Origin: a virus
IMG/VR virus record: IMGVR_UViG_3300026157_000001
Span: 1-64,000 of that record
Direction: 5' to 3' (one strand)
Length of the DNA stretch: 64,000 nucleotides
Each line of letters opens with the position of its first letter. Positions within the stretch are counted from its first letter, which is position 1. The notes under the pieces are model-generated. The model saw only the letters and a program-made list of their open reading frames with translations. It was not told the origin of the DNA and searched no databases. Position numbers and translations under genes: made by a program. Of this stretch, positions 63,801 through 64,000 are shown piece by piece.

Positions 63801-64000
63801 GGTACGTCAAAAGATGACGACAGACTTAAAGCGTTATCAGCTTTCTTTTCACATGACGTATGTCAGAGACTAGGCAAAGGTGAAAGACATGCAGATTTAT
63901 GGGCTATAAATTCTATAAAAAATACGCCTAACTATGATGGCATGAGCATTTTACGGTTCAGTAAAAGAAACCTAAAGCATGTTCGTGACGTAGACAACTT
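60896..64000 (+). CDS. rIIA: rIIA-like GHKL ATPase, interrupted by a group I intron (3' partial)
   Basis: Exon 1 is 60896-61984 and exon 2 runs from 62871 off the window, so at least ~740 residues. The N-terminal GHKL domain has E-S-T-V-R-E-L-A-S-N-A-V-D (Bergerat N-box, ~45), V-T-D-Y-G-V-G-L-G-M (D-x-G-x-G, ~127) and A-L-G-A-F-G-I-G-A-K-S (G2 box). This is the plan of T4 rIIA and related phage membrane-associated proteins that affect lysis and exclusion. Joining P-R (before) with S-R-E-S-V-V-W-D-E-N-T-R (after the intron) restores a continuous protein. The C-terminal part has an acidic low-complexity run (E-E-A-E-E-E-E-Q-E-D). First gene after zinc-ribbon protein 4. Confidence 0.75.
61985..62870 (+). 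other. Group I self-splicing intron
   Basis: 886 nt between CCT (U before the 5' site) and G at 62870. The catalytic core elements are all near the 3' end: AATTGCTGGAA (P, ~62711), AATCAGCAGCC (Q, ~62731), GTTCAGAGACTA (R, 62766-62777) and GATATAGTCC (S, 62837-62846); the hairpin TAGGGGTACACCCCTA is between Q and R. The endonuclease gene is in the 5' part. The 3' site is set by protein continuity; the 5' site is less sure because the P1 pairing is weak as drawn. Confidence 0.85.
62024..62659 (+). CDS. Intron-encoded GIY-YIG homing endonuclease with TGA-encoded Trp
   Basis: 211 aa when TGA 62351-62353 is Trp; otherwise it stops after 109 aa. N-terminal GIY-YIG domain: A-G-I-Y-K-I-S ... V-Y-Y-G-S-T, with R (F-N-R-R) and E (K-R-E-Q-Y-Y-I) catalytic residues at the expected spacing. 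After the TGA comes W-T-E-E-R-R-E-E-L and, 13 residues on, W-T-K-E-R-R-E-K with TGG, a repeated DNA-binding motif that shows TGA = Trp. A Cys4 zinc ribbon (C-P-Y-C ... C-T-D-C) ends the protein. It spreads the intron into intronless alleles. Confidence 0.85.

Noticed and set aside
1-64000. Suppressor tRNA-Trp(UCA) or other tRNA genes
   Set aside because: I looked for T-arm-like GTTCGA motifs with acceptor pairing and saw none I could support. A suppressor tRNA may be elsewhere in the genome.
1-64000. CRISPR array
   Set aside because: No regularly spaced direct repeats of 23-40 nt were seen; the repeated GGTATAAGA blocks are dispersed promoters.
1-64000. Prophage or temperate lifestyle
   Set aside because: No integrase, repressor/anti-repressor pair or attachment-site-like repeat was seen; the window alone cannot exclude it.

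Overview
The window is part of a large, virulent-type tailed bacteriophage genome (Caudoviricetes). It has no bacterial housekeeping genes, and no integrase was seen. Hallmark phage genes are a terminase large subunit, a prohead protease, a major capsid protein, a baseplate-spike-like protein, a primase-helicase, an rIIA-like ATPase, a group I intron, an intein and several homing endonucleases. The host is probably a Gram-negative bacterium: four early genes encode lipoproteins with clear lipoboxes. The primase has the VirE/BT4734-type N-terminus that is common in Bacteroidota elements, but the promoters look sigma70-like, so the host phylum is left open.

The central observation is that TGA is read as tryptophan. 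At least 23 in-frame TGA codons interrupt what are otherwise single genes. Several fall where the protein family requires Trp: the fibronectin-III core Trp, the S-W-A-L-P-K-G motif of LigD-type phosphoesterases, and a W-T-x-E-R-R repeat whose second copy uses TGG. Minus-strand late genes end in TAA or TAG; the one minus-strand TGA end, in a small gene of the accessory insert, reads through to a nearby TAA. Plus-strand early genes still have seven ATGA junctions where TGA looks like a stop. The annotation here therefore fuses many fragments that a standard-code gene caller would split.

Layout. Positions 1-26.4 kb, minus strand: late virion operons. From 26.4 kb downwards they encode a LigD-like 3'-phosphoesterase/DNA ligase split by an intein, two zinc metalloprotease-like proteins (one fused to DUF5662 and ParB-like domains), two ATP-grasp proteins (one joined to a glutamine-synthetase-like amidoligase domain), glycine-zipper proteins, a nucleotidyltransferase, ribosomal protein bS21, terminase, protease, scaffold-like proteins, capsid and a connector/Fn3 protein. 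One small early gene (14.8-15.2 kb) sits inside on the plus strand. Positions 26.5-38.5 kb: mostly plus-strand early genes of unknown function, with lipoproteins, a Myb-like protein, DUF5662, structured non-coding DNA (33.3 and 35.2-36.0 kb), and a minus-strand sulfotransferase/homing-endonuclease pair. Positions 38.5-43.8 kb: a second minus-strand late cluster (739-aa virion protein, baseplate spike). Positions 43.9-64 kb: plus-strand early genes (membrane proteins, UV-damage endonuclease, primase-helicase, many small ATGA-linked genes, PD-(D/E)XK nuclease, zinc-ribbon proteins, BCS1-like AAA ATPase, rIIA-like gene with a group I intron).

Two promoter classes match the two strands. Ten plus-strand copies of a TTTTGGTATAAGAATAATG-like element precede early transcripts. 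TTGACA-N17-TATATT promoters precede minus-strand late transcripts, usually with only 5 nt between the -10 box and ATG, so those messages may be nearly leaderless. Late proteins share a dense K-[TVIS]-A tetrapeptide pattern and glycine-zipper helices, which suggests a common processing or packaging signal for virion-delivered enzymes.
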